Source: Leptolinea sp964446955 (GTDB taxonomy: Bacteria > Chloroflexota > Anaerolineae > Anaerolineales > Anaerolineaceae). Taken from it: a DNA stretch of 64,000 nt. The stretch's first letter is position 1. Each line of letters opens with the position of its first letter. Both the position numbers and the translations under genes were made by a program. Below are positions 1 through 9,013 of the stretch, one piece after another. The notes under the pieces were generated by a model. That model ran no database searches and had not been told where the DNA came from. It saw only the letters and a program-made list of their open reading frames with translations. Where the stretch lies: the NCBI GenBank assembly GCA_964446955.1, contig CAYUQJ010000010.1:1-64000 (forward strand), written 5' to 3'.

Positions 1-1
1 T

Positions 2-814
2 TCCTGCGTAGCGGACCCGCTGACGGGACACTTCACCCAGGCCGACAGCATCATCCCTGAGCCGGGGAAGGCATACGCGTTTGACCGGTACGCGTACGTG
101 CTCAACAACCCGATTCGGTACAGCGATCCCAGCGGGCACAGAGATTCCGGGGAATGCGGTCCTGGTGAGGATTGTGACGAATCCGATGAAGAAAGAGCAA
201 AGGCTGAAAGAAATGCTCTACTGAATTTGTTGAAAAACAATGAAAAGAATGGATGTAAATATGGTAACTGTGAAAGAGGGTTAGAAGTAGCGGTTTTCAC
301 AACAATCAGCCTCGCATCTGTTTCAGCAATTACAACAGCCGTAAGCGACATGGCATCCATGATACCTGTTGTAAAGACAGCTGCCGAAGCAGGAAGCGCA
401 GCGGAAACTGTAAACATAGCATGTGGCGGTGATTGTAGCGATGAGGCTCAAGAAGCTAAGAATTTTTTCACTCAAGCTATACCTCAAAGTAGTACATCCA
501 TTGCGCGTGAACTTGGAAAAATTGGTGAATCCCTATCTGGAATTGATAAAAATACAAAACATATTATGTCAATAACAAACACTGCAAAATATAGAATTCC
601 AGATCAATTGAATACAGACTTTCGGCTTCTTTCAGAAGTAAAGAACGTCTCATATCTACCATTAACTAATCAAATCAAGGACTTTATATTATATTCAAAT
701 CTTAATAGATACAATTTTGAATTATGGGTTCGTGAAACAACAAATCTTTCAACAAACTTGGTACCTTATATCGAAAGTGGAAATATTCTTCTAAGAACAA
801 TCCCCAATAAATAA
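2..814 (+). CDS. Orphan Rhs core end with Tox-REase-7-like nuclease tip (5' partial)
   Basis: The frame is open from the window edge and begins with the conserved Rhs core end (DPLTGHFTQADSIIPEPGK, then the LNNPIRYSDPSGH boundary). The first usable start inside the window is GTG at 98. A Cys-containing hinge (CGPGEDC) leads into an AT-rich tip. Counting from the GTG, the last 100 residues carry RIPD (Asp169), an E180-x-K182 pair and Gln192, which fits the PD-(D/E)xK layout of Tox-REase-7, a DNase family of polymorphic toxins. The first bases show the 7-base core lesion (ctgcgtagcg in place of tat), so this unit is probably cut off from any full-length rhs gene. The gene 6 bases downstream is the likely immunity partner. 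The family call is from remembered motifs. Confidence 0.75.
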   Translation, partial: SCVADPLTGHFTQADSIIPEPGKAYAFDRYAYVLNNPIRYSDPSGHRDSGECGPGEDCDESDEERAKAERNALLNLLKNNEKNGCKYGNCERGLEVAVFTTISLASVSAITTAVSDMASMIPVVKTAAEAGSAAETVNIACGGDCSDEAQEAKNFFTQAIPQSSTSIARELGKIGESLSGIDKNTKHIMSITNTAKYRIPDQLNTDFRLLSEVKNVSYLPLTNQIKDFILYSNLNRYNFELWVRETTNLSTNLVPYIESGNILLRTIPNK

Positions 815-820
815 GGTAAG

Positions 821-1480
821 GTGAATACAATGTCAATTAGTAGGAACGAAAAACAAATTATTGAAAGAGAACACCAGAGACAATTTTCAATTGAAAAAAA
901 CAAACTCGATTCTCAATCTGTTATTAACGACTTGGAAAAAATTGGAATACACGTTGAGCTGATTTCTGATCTTTATAATAAGTCCGTGAATTACAAAAAC
1001 GCAATTCCAATATTGCTTAAATGGTTACCACTAATTGATAATCTGGATGTAAAGGAGTCCATTGTACGTTCATTGTCAGTTCCGTGGGCAAAACATATTG
1101 CGGCTCGCCCCTTGGTTCAAGAATATCAAAAATATGATAACAAAACATATGGCAGTCTTAAATGGGCTATCGCCAATGCTCTTTCAGTAGTGGCTGATGA
1201 TAGTGTGTTCATAGAAATAAAGGAATTCTTATTTGATGAGGAAAACGGAGATTCCCGGCAAATGCTGGCAGTTACTGTTGGGAACATGAAGAAACCAGAA
1301 GCTGAAGATTTACTGATTGAATTGATAAAAAATGATATAGTGGTTGGTCATGCGATAATCGGTTTGAGAAAAATAAAATCAAAGAAAGCATTACCATATA
1401 TAAAAAGATTTGAAAACCATCCAATAACCTGGGTACGTAATGAAGCAAAAAAAGCAATATCAATAATTGAAAAGAAGTAA
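821..1480 (+). CDS. HEAT-repeat protein, probable immunity protein for the preceding Rhs tip
   Basis: This 219-residue soluble protein has no signal peptide. Its second half is built of paired helices of HEAT type, with repeats such as EAEDLLIELIKNDIVVGHAI and ALPYIKRFENHPITWVRNEA. It starts 6 bases after the nuclease tip stop and is AT-rich like the tip, so the two form one unit. HEAT-repeat proteins are known as immunity proteins in polymorphic toxin systems, where they bind and block nuclease domains. The immunity role is inferred from position and fold. It could otherwise be a generic HEAT scaffold protein. Confidence 0.7.
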   Translation: MNTMSISRNEKQIIEREHQRQFSIEKNKLDSQSVINDLEKIGIHVELISDLYNKSVNYKNAIPILLKWLPLIDNLDVKESIVRSLSVPWAKHIAARPLVQEYQKYDNKTYGSLKWAIANALSVVADDSVFIEIKEFLFDEENGDSRQMLAVTVGNMKKPEAEDLLIELIKNDIVVGHAIIGLRKIKSKKALPYIKRFENHPITWVRNEAKKAISIIEKK

Positions 1481-1561
1481 ATACATCGATAATAGTTTGC
1501 CAATTCAAATAATCCCTTTCAATATCTTGCGAGATCAGACTCACCTATTACTTCAAAGTGA

Positions 1562-2626
1562 TTGTTCCTAAAAACAAAAAAAGAGATCGCCGTGCGCACC
1601 CTCGGAGACGGGACGGACGTGTTGCACTGGGTGCTCTCTGACCACCTGGGGTCAACCAGCACCACCGCCAACGCCGACGGGACGCTGCACAGCGTCATCC
1701 AGTACACGGCGTTCGGAGAGATCCGGTCAACGCAGGGAAACACCCCCACTAAATACCGGTATACCAGCCAGCTCGCCCAGGCCGAACCGGGACTGGACTA
1801 CTATGTCGCGCGCTTTTATGACCCGCTGACGGGACACTTCACCCAGGCCGACAGCATCATCCCCGGGCCGGGGAAGGCGTCCGCGTTTGACCGGTACGCG
1901 TATGTGCAAAATAATCCGCTAAACCGAAATGATCCTACAGGGCATTTTGCTCCTCTTGTAGCTGCTGGGGTTGGAGCATTAGTAGGTTTTTCAATAGATA
2001 TATTAGTCCAGGGTGTTCCACAACTAGCCGCTGGCAATTATTTCAATATACAAATAAATTGGGCGGAGGCGGCTGGCGCAACAACTGCTGGTGCAATTGC
2101 CGGAGGAACATTTGGTATGGGAACAGTAGTTATTGGGGGATATACCCTTGAAGGAGCAAAAGCATTTATTGTAGGTGGTCTTTTCGGTAGTATGGGTAAT
2201 ATTGCTGGTAATATTTCTGGAGGGATTGTAGAGTCTTCGATTGAAACTGGTAACGAGTTACTATCTGATGAAAATATTCTATTTGCTTCCCAAAATAAAG
2301 GAGTTTTTGACCCTTGCAATATCGGGTTCGATGCAGCAACAGGTTTCCTGTCAGGTGGTATTAACGCTTCATTTATTCAAAAACCGGTAGCTCCTTCTTT
2401 AATTGGACCAGAATACCAATTTGGTGGTTATAAATATACTTCATCTTCACTTACTAATAAATTAGGTAATCCAGTAAATAAACCAAATTATCAAATTCCA
2501 CTACCTAAAGATGTTATTTCTTATAAATCATTCACTAGTGCATCAGATTATATACACGAAGCCGCACAAAAATGGGCAAAGAGAGAGTACGAGAACAATA
2601 TTCGGAGACTGAAGAAGAATAAATGA
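1562..2626 (+). CDS. Orphan Rhs fragment with Gly-rich hydrophobic tip
   Basis: This carries the longest core piece in the window: LSDHLGSTSTTANADG, YTAFGE, then YRYTSQLAQAEPGLDYYVARFYDP and the DPTGH boundary. The listed start is a TTG; a GTG at 1592 is an alternative and neither has a convincing ribosome site, so it is probably a displaced tip, not an independently started gene. The tip has long Gly/Ala-rich hydrophobic stretches, suggesting a membrane-inserting segment, then a polar region ending in a basic helix. I do not recognise the final domain. It is followed after 9 bases by a membrane protein gene, the likely immunity partner. Confidence 0.65.
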   Translation: MFLKTKKEIAVRTLGDGTDVLHWVLSDHLGSTSTTANADGTLHSVIQYTAFGEIRSTQGNTPTKYRYTSQLAQAEPGLDYYVARFYDPLTGHFTQADSIIPGPGKASAFDRYAYVQNNPLNRNDPTGHFAPLVAAGVGALVGFSIDILVQGVPQLAAGNYFNIQINWAEAAGATTAGAIAGGTFGMGTVVIGGYTLEGAKAFIVGGLFGSMGNIAGNISGGIVESSIETGNELLSDENILFASQNKGVFDPCNIGFDAATGFLSGGINASFIQKPVAPSLIGPEYQFGGYKYTSSSLTNKLGNPVNKPNYQIPLPKDVISYKSFTSASDYIHEAAQKWAKREYENNIRRLKKNK

Positions 2627-2635
2627 AAGGAGTGG

Positions 2636-3136
2636 ATGATGAAGAATATATTCAAACCCAACAAAGAAATAATTAACATTAGTATTCTTTCTTGCGCTTT
2701 TGGTATTAGTGGATTTATTCTATTTTGTATTCTATTGAAACAAAATGTTGCTATATATATAAGAGTTTTCTATGTTTTTCTTCTATTTGTTTCTGTCTAT
2801 TTATCAGTTTTATCAATACTATATCCTTTACAAGCCCGATTAGTTCTTTTAAAAAATGGTATTTTATACCGCCACCCATTCTATTCAATACTATGCAATT
2901 GGGTTGACATTGAGGATATAGTAATAGTTAGAGATAATTTAAAGATAATTTATAAGAAAGAAATTCTAAAAGAAAAGAATAGATTTATGAAGATACTAAT
3001 TGATAGATCTATTCCAGTAGGAAATTTTGTAAAAAGTTATAAAAAAGAGGAGGATTGGGATACCTCGTTATTACTTATAGCTTTAAAGGACAACCTGGCA
3101 ATTCCCCCTTATAGAATTAAAGAAATATTTAAATGA
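2636..3136 (+). CDS. Two-TM membrane protein with PH-like domain, putative immunity protein
   Basis: The start ATG has a good ribosome site (aaaggag). The 166-residue product has two hydrophobic helices at roughly residues 17-38 and 42-63. A soluble part follows whose strand pattern (ARLVLLKNGILYRHPF, then WVDIEDIVIV) resembles small bacterial PH-like membrane proteins. It lies 9 bases behind an Rhs tip with hydrophobic segments and shares its AT-rich composition. Membrane immunity proteins commonly guard against membrane-acting toxins, so an immunity role is inferred from position. No named family is claimed. Confidence 0.55.
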   Translation: MMKNIFKPNKEIINISILSCAFGISGFILFCILLKQNVAIYIRVFYVFLLFVSVYLSVLSILYPLQARLVLLKNGILYRHPFYSILCNWVDIEDIVIVRDNLKIIYKKEILKEKNRFMKILIDRSIPVGNFVKSYKKEEDWDTSLLLIALKDNLAIPPYRIKEIFK

Positions 3137-3269
3137 AAAATGAGAAAATCAAATTCTAATGAATCTGGAAAGTAGATTTGATTATCATCCTGAGAGCGCT
3201 ATTTTTCTTAATCTTACAAAAAGCATTCCACCCAGTGGCTGAGTATGTTGAATACTGCCTGTTATAAAG

Positions 3270-3424
3270 GCCAGCTCGCCCAGGCCGAACTGGGACTGGA
3301 CTACTATGTCGCGCGGTTCCTGCGTAGCGGACCCGCTGACGGGACACTTCACCCAGGCCGACACGCTCATCCCTGAACCGGGGTAGGTGTACATCCGCCG
3401 GCTAAGCCTGTCGAAGCCGACGCA
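3270..3424 (+). pseudogene. Broken Rhs core copy plus junction repeat
   Basis: The text GQLAQAELGLDYYVAR is intact, but the tat codon of RFYDP is replaced by ctgcgtagcg, a net gain of 7 bases that shifts the frame. The copy then breaks at the codons after GKA/GVY and runs into a short linker (cggctaagcctgtcgaagcc) that also joins other core copies. No tip or partner gene follows. This is recombination debris between two units. Confidence 0.75.
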
Positions 3425-4236
3425 CCGGCCAGCTTGCCCAGGCCGAGCTGGGACTGGACTACTATGTCGCGCAGTTTTATGACCCGCTGACGGGACACTT
3501 CACCCAGGCTGACAGTATCATCCCCGGGCCGGGGAAGGCGTCCGCGTTTGATAGGTATGCCTATGTGCTTAACAACCCCATAAGGTACAGCGACCCCAGC
3601 GGGCACAGAGATTCCGGGGAATGCGGTCCCGGTGAGGTTTGTATAAGAAAGAAAAAATCGTTCCCACCAGTGGATGATAATACTTCAAATACCACATCAA
3701 CTGAGACACCAACAGTAACTCCAACCCCAACAACAACACCCTTTAAGTTCAGTGTTTCAACTTTACAAAAGACACTAACTTCTGGTACACCACAGGCATC
3801 ACAAAAGTATTTAAATGCAGGACCAACAGTCACCCCTATAGTCTCTCCTACAGTTTCCCCTACACCATTTCAATCACATACTAATGCAGAAAATGGCAAT
3901 CTACTAAAAAAATGGTACGAAATTGATAAAATTCAATTAACTGTTGATGTAATTGGAATTGCAGCTGATATTGGTAGTGCTATTACGATTGAATCTCCAA
4001 TAATCGCTATAGTTGTTCAAGTTGTTGGGGTCACTGTTGAGGCGGCAGATATAGGGTATTCAGTTTATAAATTTTCAACTTCTATTGATAAAAATGCAAA
4101 TAGTGCTCAGGAAAAAACATTATCGCAAATAATCGAATTAGGAATGACACTAAACCAAAAAACAGAAAAACTAATCCCATTTATTGGATCTATTGCTAGT
4201 TTGTATAGTATCTATGAAAATGTAATTAATAGATAG
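3406..4236 (+). CDS. Orphan Rhs core end with Thr/Pro linker and hydrophobic tip
   Basis: The frame is open from 3406 and holds a clean core end (TGQLAQAELGLDYYVAQFYDP through NNPIRYSDPSGH). No ATG, GTG or TTG start exists before GTG 3565, which a gene caller would choose. After the hinge (CGPGEVC) comes a Thr/Pro-rich linker (TETPTVTPTPTTTP) and another at TVTPIVSPTVSPTP, typical of exported Chloroflexota proteins. The last 100 residues are hydrophobic and helical (IAADIGSAI, PIIAIVVQVVGVTVEAADIG), which suggests a membrane-acting toxin. I do not recognise a catalytic motif. A membrane protein gene follows at once. Confidence 0.62.
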   Translation, partial: ACRSRRTGQLAQAELGLDYYVAQFYDPLTGHFTQADSIIPGPGKASAFDRYAYVLNNPIRYSDPSGHRDSGECGPGEVCIRKKKSFPPVDDNTSNTTSTETPTVTPTPTTTPFKFSVSTLQKTLTSGTPQASQKYLNAGPTVTPIVSPTVSPTPFQSHTNAENGNLLKKWYEIDKIQLTVDVIGIAADIGSAITIESPIIAIVVQVVGVTVEAADIGYSVYKFSTSIDKNANSAQEKTLSQIIELGMTLNQKTEKLIPFIGSIASLYSIYENVINR

Positions 4237-4257
4237 TTGGAAAGGATTGGAATCCTG

Positions 4258-4575
4258 ATGACGAATCAACACATTACAGCTATTGATACATTTGTATTTA
4301 GCATATTGCTTTTCATCTCAATAGATGCGATTATTTGTGGTTTTATTGGATTAACTACAAATAACGCAAAAAAGATGCCTAAATTATTAATACGCTTTTT
4401 CTTCAATAGGGTAGAAAAGGCTAAACTTAAATATGAAAATAATAAAAGGAAGAATAAGGTTTATGAAACATTTTTTAGTTTTAAGGCAATCAGCGTTTAT
4501 TTCTTAATCGGGGGAATACAATTCATAATCTATTTAGCTCAAGTAATTATTCTTCGTCTATTAAATTTATATTAG
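4258..4575 (+). CDS. Small two-TM membrane protein, putative immunity protein
   Basis: I prefer the ATG at 4258 over a TTG at 4237 because ggaaagg lies just upstream. The 105-residue product has a hydrophobic helix near the N terminus (FVFSILLFISIDAIICGFIGL), a basic lysine-rich middle, and a second helix near the C terminus (VYFLIGGIQFIIYLAQVIIL). It begins 21 bases after a hydrophobic Rhs tip and has the same AT-rich composition. Its role as immunity protein is inferred from position only. Confidence 0.5.
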   Translation: MTNQHITAIDTFVFSILLFISIDAIICGFIGLTTNNAKKMPKLLIRFFFNRVEKAKLKYENNKRKNKVYETFFSFKAISVYFLIGGIQFIIYLAQVIILRLLNLY

Positions 4576-4689
4576 TAATAAAAAATGAATTTCTAAAAGT
4601 AGAAAGGGATTAAATACGGGCACATCTTTTGCCTTGCAGGAGACATTCAACTCAACGGTTGATTTCGACAAAGTCGTCATACTCTAAGA

Positions 4690-4846
4690 ATCCACCGGCC
4701 AGCTAGCCCAGGCCGAACTGGGACTGGACTACTATATTGCCCGTTTTTATGACCCGCTGACGGGACACTTCACCCAGGCAGACAGCATCATCCCCGAGCC
4801 GGGGAAGGCGTACACCCGCCGGCTGAGCTTGTCGAAGCCGACGCAC
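4690..4846 (+). pseudogene. Truncated Rhs core copy plus junction repeat
   Basis: The copy reads QLAQAELGLDYYIARFYDPLTGHFTQ through EPGKAY without a frameshift. It then breaks at the same point as the other truncated copies and continues as TRRLSLSKPTH, encoded by the cggctgagcttgtcgaagccg linker. The next core copy starts 22 bases later. No tip follows, so this is a remnant of an earlier tandem arrangement. Confidence 0.75.
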
Positions 4847-4854
4847 TGCGGTTT

Positions 4855-5778
4855 TTGCCGTGCAGGTATCGAAGCCAGCTGGCCCAGGCCGAACTGGGAC
4901 TTGACTATTACGTCGCCCGCTTCTATGACCCGCTGACGGGACACTTCACCCAGGCCGACAGCATCATCCCCGAGCCGGGGAAGGCGTCTGCGTTTGACCG
5001 GTATGCGTATGTGCTCAACAACCCGATCAGGTATAACGATCCCAGCGGGCACAGACCAATGGGGCCATGCGGACCAGGGGAAGATTGTGATAAGAAACCC
5101 CGACCTAAAACATGGGAAGAAGCCAAAAAAAATACAGACGAAGATAGTGAAGAAGCGAAAAGCAAAAGAGGATCGATATACTTAGGTTCTCTTAGTTACA
5201 ACCCGAGATTTACTTTTACTAACGCACAAGATTCTTCATGTTTGGGTTGTTCAATGGAACCGGAGGGGAATGCCAACCCAACCCAGATAAGTGGTTTTGC
5301 TCAAAGCGCAAATGCACTAGACGTAGCAAATACAGCTTTTGGAATAAAGAATAATTTTGATGTAATGTTTGGGAAAAAAGAAATAAGTATATATGCAAAT
5401 TATGAAGACTCTAAAAATGGAAGTCGATCAATTGATAGCATTACAATAATAAATATGTCAGGCTGGCATATTTCTGTACGGTCTGTATCTATTGTTATAA
5501 GAAATCAAGGTTGTAGTGTATCTAAGGAAGCAATAACCTTAATGCAATCTCCTTATTTATTATATCCAAAACCATCAATTAGTTCACCTAAGGATTACTC
5601 GTCTTTTCCACCAAGTATTCCCCCATACAGTATTAGAGATGTAAGTTTAATACCTTCTGGTTATTCAGGAAATCCAAATAATACTATTTATGCATATAAC
5701 TCTGCAAGCATTGGGGTTATTGTCGGGAGTGATAATATCGAAGGTATGTGGCCGGGTGTTTCAGGAAAAATAAAGTAA
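4855..5778 (+). CDS. Orphan Rhs core end with unclassified tip
   Basis: A 307-residue frame opens at a TTG inside the junction sequence and runs through an intact core end (SQLAQAELGLDYYVARFYDP to NNPIRYNDPSGH). The hinge CGPGEDC is present again. The tip is polar with many Ser, Asn and Ile residues and beta-strand-like runs (KEISIYANYED, SITIINMSGWHISVRSVSIVIR), a Pro/Ser-rich middle (SSPKDYSSFPPSIPPYS) and an end in GVSGKIK. I do not recognise a toxin family. The next gene encodes a lipoprotein, so the target may lie in the envelope. Confidence 0.62.
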   Translation: MPCRYRSQLAQAELGLDYYVARFYDPLTGHFTQADSIIPEPGKASAFDRYAYVLNNPIRYNDPSGHRPMGPCGPGEDCDKKPRPKTWEEAKKNTDEDSEEAKSKRGSIYLGSLSYNPRFTFTNAQDSSCLGCSMEPEGNANPTQISGFAQSANALDVANTAFGIKNNFDVMFGKKEISIYANYEDSKNGSRSIDSITIINMSGWHISVRSVSIVIRNQGCSVSKEAITLMQSPYLLYPKPSISSPKDYSSFPPSIPPYSIRDVSLIPSGYSGNPNNTIYAYNSASIGVIVGSDNIEGMWPGVSGKIK

Positions 5779-5793
5779 ATACAGGAAACTCAA

Positions 5794-6300
5794 ATGAAAA
5801 AATTACTAAGCTTCTGCATCATTATTTATTTCCTTACAAGCTGTAGTAAACCTCTGGCAAATTCGACTGAGTTTCTTTCAGAATTTGGTCTATCAACTAA
5901 TGATATAAATTCAGACATTTTTTTAGTTGTGTCAGAAATATCAGAGTCATACTACCAACAAACAAATTTAATATATATGCAAGTAAGAAATAATTCAAAT
6001 GTACCAGTAGAAATTAATCTGGAAACAGGAATTAAAATATTTCACAATGAATTTGGGAAATGGGTACAAATCGACAACTTAATGGGTTATCAAGAGGGTG
6101 TAATTTCTTTACCACAAAAAGAAAAAGCACCCATGGGTATTGATATTATTACTATGCCAGATTATTGCAAATTACAACCCAAAGAACTAGTAAGAGTTGT
6201 AGTAATTGGAAGACAAGAAGTCACAAACAAAATTGTTGCTGCTTCTTTTGATTTGACAATTGTAAATCAAATTAAAAATGAGGATTGCATTAAAAAGTAG
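5794..6300 (+). CDS. Small lipoprotein, putative immunity protein
   Basis: The N terminus is a lipoprotein signal: MKKLLSFCIIIYFLTSC, with a lipobox LTSC and Cys17 as the modified residue. The mature part of about 150 residues has strand-rich text (NLIYMQVRNNSNVPVEINLE) resembling a small Ig-like or beta-sandwich domain. It starts 15 bases after the preceding Rhs tip. A surface-anchored immunity lipoprotein would fit a tip that acts outside the membrane; this is inference. Confidence 0.6.
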   Translation: MKKLLSFCIIIYFLTSCSKPLANSTEFLSEFGLSTNDINSDIFLVVSEISESYYQQTNLIYMQVRNNSNVPVEINLETGIKIFHNEFGKWVQIDNLMGYQEGVISLPQKEKAPMGIDIITMPDYCKLQPKELVRVVVIGRQEVTNKIVAASFDLTIVNQIKNEDCIKK

Positions 6301-6407
6301 ACACTGTACTACTAATATTATAAAGGTTTGTATAATTATTGTGTCTGGGGGCCCTCGTCATATAGCTAATCTTTTTTATTCGCACACAGACAACCGTCGT
6401 ACTTCTA

Positions 6408-6560
6408 CACCAGCCAGCTCGCCCAGGCCGAACTGGGACTGGACTATTATGTCGCACGCTTCTATGACCCGCTGATGGGACACTTCACCCAGGCTGACAG
6501 CATCATCCCCGAATCGGGGAAGGCGTACACCCGCCGGCTGAGCTTGTCTAAGCCGACGCA
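6408..6560 (+). pseudogene. Truncated Rhs core copy plus junction repeat
   Basis: The copy reads YTSQLAQAELGLDYYVARFYDPLMGHF to ESGKAY and then breaks into TRRLSLSKPTH, the same boundary as at 4690-4846. It carries point changes not seen in intact copies (LMGHF for LTGHF, ESGK for EPGK), consistent with loss of constraint. Confidence 0.72.
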
Positions 6561-6583
6561 CCGGCCAACTCGCCCAGGCCGAA

Positions 6584-7462
6584 ATGGGACTTGACTACTA
6601 TGTCGCACGCTTCTATGACCCGCTGACGGGACACTTCACGCAGGCGGACAGCATCATCCCTGAGCCGGGGAAAGCGTCCGCGTTTGACCGGTACGCGTAT
6701 GTGCTCAACAACCCGATCCGGTACAGCGATCCCAGCGGGCACGGTATTGACAGCGGCATTGGTGATTCAGGCTACAACCGGTCCGATGATTTAAAAAGAT
6801 GGAAGGATTATTCTCTCAAGAAAAACAAATCTTATAACCGAAATAGAGAAACGAATACTGGTTATAAAGATTTATATAAATGGGAAAATAATCTCTATGT
6901 AAATGGGTGGAGCAATTTTGACAGCGCATGGACAATTTATTGGAGTCCAAATTCTTCCTGGTTGCAAAAAGATGGCGCAGCAATATATATGGAATTTTGG
7001 ATTTCCGCCCATGTAGCATTGGGTGCTGGGATGGGCGGGTTAGCGTGCGCGGCCATTGGTCCGGCGTGTGCAGGTGTAGTTGAAGGTGCTTTAGGGATAG
7101 GTACAGCTTTTTCAGCAGATGGTGACCCTACCAATGAATTACAAACGATTAATTCTGGAACTTATTCGGTATACCAATATATTGAAAGTGGAATAGTGAA
7201 ATACTATGGAATGACGAAACATTTTGAAATAAGGGCTGAGCAACATAACTATTCGCGAGGTTGGGCTATAGAAAAAATCCCCGGACTTTTTAAAACGCTA
7301 AACTATTATGATGCAAGAGCAGTTGAACAAGTGTTGATTGAGCAAGCTGGATTACCAGATCTATATAATAAAATAAACAGCATTTCTCGAATAAATATCA
7401 TCTATCCCGAAGCTATTAATCGTGGCAATGAAATACTAAAGCTCATAGGATTAATAAAGTGA
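6584..7462 (+). CDS. Orphan Rhs core end with GIY-YIG nuclease tip
   Basis: The frame is open from 6542, with ATG 6584 inside the core. After the SDPSGH boundary there is a hinge (GIDSGIGDSGYNRSDDLKRW) shared with the unit at 8144-9013, then a short Gly/Ala hydrophobic stretch (residues 145-175). The last 100 residues carry a GIY-YIG nuclease signature: Ser-Val-Tyr at 195-197, Tyr-Tyr-Gly at 207-209, Arg217, His221 and Glu248. These match the family's two-strand motif, the catalytic Arg and the metal-binding Glu. GIY-YIG (URI) domains are known nuclease tips of polymorphic toxins. The product probably cuts DNA in a competitor cell. The partner gene follows immediately. Confidence 0.75.
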   Translation: MGLDYYVARFYDPLTGHFTQADSIIPEPGKASAFDRYAYVLNNPIRYSDPSGHGIDSGIGDSGYNRSDDLKRWKDYSLKKNKSYNRNRETNTGYKDLYKWENNLYVNGWSNFDSAWTIYWSPNSSWLQKDGAAIYMEFWISAHVALGAGMGGLACAAIGPACAGVVEGALGIGTAFSADGDPTNELQTINSGTYSVYQYIESGIVKYYGMTKHFEIRAEQHNYSRGWAIEKIPGLFKTLNYYDARAVEQVLIEQAGLPDLYNKINSISRINIIYPEAINRGNEILKLIGLIK

Positions 7463-7476
7463 TAATTGGAGAGAAA

Positions 7477-7953
7477 ATGATAAGAATTGGTGACGTTTTT
7501 GAAATAACCCTATCTGAAAACAGGAAAGCATATGGTCAATTTATTGAAAAAAGCGATGCAGGGCCAGTAATAGTAATTTTTAAGAAAATCTCAAATAGCG
7601 AAGATTTGAAAATTGAAGAATTAAAGAATCTCGGATACTTTTTTCCTCCAGTAATTACGGGTCTACAAGGAGCTATAAAATTGGGATTATGGAAAAAAAT
7701 TGGGAAAATGCCTGTTAAGAAGATTTCTCCTATTAGATTCATATCATGCTCTAGAGATTTGAAAACTGGTGAAATACTGGAATGGTTTCTTAGGGAAAAT
7801 AACAAGTACTATAAACTTGGAAAAGAATTGCCTAAGGAATATAAAAACTATGAATATGATGTAGTGTGGAGCCCATACGATATTAATTGGAGAATTGAAA
7901 ACAACGAGGTCCCTACCCCATATAAGAATTGGATAGAGAATAACAAATGGTGA
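7477..7953 (+). CDS. Imm26-like immunity protein
   Basis: ATG 7477 is preferred because ggaga lies 4-8 bases upstream; a GTG at 7459 overlapping the toxin stop is the alternative. The 158-residue soluble protein begins IRIGDVFEITLSENRKAYGQ, the opening strand pair seen in the Imm26 family, and continues through a mixed alpha/beta domain with many aromatic residues. Imm26 proteins neutralise nuclease tips of polymorphic toxins. The family call is from the opening motif only and is moderate; the immunity role is also supported by the 14-base spacing from the GIY-YIG tip. Confidence 0.62.
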   Translation: MIRIGDVFEITLSENRKAYGQFIEKSDAGPVIVIFKKISNSEDLKIEELKNLGYFFPPVITGLQGAIKLGLWKKIGKMPVKKISPIRFISCSRDLKTGEILEWFLRENNKYYKLGKELPKEYKNYEYDVVWSPYDINWRIENNEVPTPYKNWIENNKW

Positions 7954-8143
7954 GCATTATCCTGCTAGCCAAATTCCTATGCTGATGAGTTCTTATTATT
8001 CGAAGATACCATTCAAAAATCAAGTAATTATTAAAGAATGACCAATATGTTCATTCGTATCCTTCAACTTAAAACAGTTGTCGCATAGAACCCGGCAAAG
8101 GGCACCGGCCAGCTCGCCCAGGCCGAACTGGGACTGGACTACT

Positions 8144-9013
8144 ATGTCGCGCGGTTCCTGCGTAGCGGACCCGCTGACCGGCCATTTCACGCAGGCGGAC
8201 ACGCTCATCCCCGAACCGGGGAAGGCGTCCGCGTTTGACCGGTACGCGTATGTGCTGAACAACCCCATCCGCTATACCGACCCCAGCGGCCACGGTATTG
8301 ACAGTGGCATTGGTGATTCAGGCTACGACCGATCCGGTGATTTAAAAAGGTGGAGGGGGTACACTCAACAAAAAAACAAGAAAAGATTATCTCAAACTCC
8401 TACTACTTTGCCTGTTCCTACTCCGTTCTTTTCACGTACTTCAACTCCAATTCCACTACCCATGTCCACACCAACCCCTTATCCACGGAGTACAACTGGA
8501 ACAGCATTTACTGCCACAACTACACCAACAGCTTCGTTAACTATAGATATGAGTAATCTTAATGAACAGTTATTATTTCATGAAAATATTGGAACAGAGA
8601 TATCAACTATTTTGGAAGCTCTCGATATGGTTTTCCTAAATGCTAATAGACTTTCGAATTCTCATATATATAGGTTGACAAAAGGCGTGTCACCAAGTGC
8701 TTCATATGAAGCAGTGATAGCTATTTTAAGTCAAGGATATAAAGATAAAGATAGAACTGATATCGGAATAATCCAAAAATTAGGAAGGGTATCAATAATG
8801 GGAGGAGAAGCAATTGCTAATGATTGGTTATCATCTGCACTAGGGGGAGGTTTTGCAATCGGCGGGGCGTTAGGTTCAGCACCTCACCCTGAAATAGGAG
8901 CAGCTGTTGGCTATATCACAGGCTCAACGTTAACTTCATATGTTGTGGATGATATATTTAAAATGCATATTAATCCTGCAATATTCCCGTTAGTTGGTTT
9001 AGGAGAGTATTAA
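8144..9013 (+). CDS. Orphan Rhs core end with Thr/Pro linker and Gly-rich tip
   Basis: The core copy starting at 8104 is frameshifted by the 7-base lesion (ctgcgtagcg for tat), so the downstream frame begins at ATG 8144 as MSRGSCVADPLTGHF and continues through the NNPIRYTDPSGH boundary. The hinge GIDSGIGDSGY is nearly the same as in the GIY-YIG unit. A long Pro/Thr linker follows (TPTTLPVPTPFFSRTSTPIP and more). The tip of about 165 residues ends in a Gly/Ala-rich hydrophobic stretch (SSALGGGFAIGGALG, AAVGYITGSTLTSY). That suggests membrane insertion; no catalytic motif was seen. The stop overlaps the next start by one base. Confidence 0.6.
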   Translation: MSRGSCVADPLTGHFTQADTLIPEPGKASAFDRYAYVLNNPIRYTDPSGHGIDSGIGDSGYDRSGDLKRWRGYTQQKNKKRLSQTPTTLPVPTPFFSRTSTPIPLPMSTPTPYPRSTTGTAFTATTTPTASLTIDMSNLNEQLLFHENIGTEISTILEALDMVFLNANRLSNSHIYRLTKGVSPSASYEAVIAILSQGYKDKDRTDIGIIQKLGRVSIMGGEAIANDWLSSALGGGFAIGGALGSAPHPEIGAAVGYITGSTLTSYVVDDIFKMHINPAIFPLVGLGEY

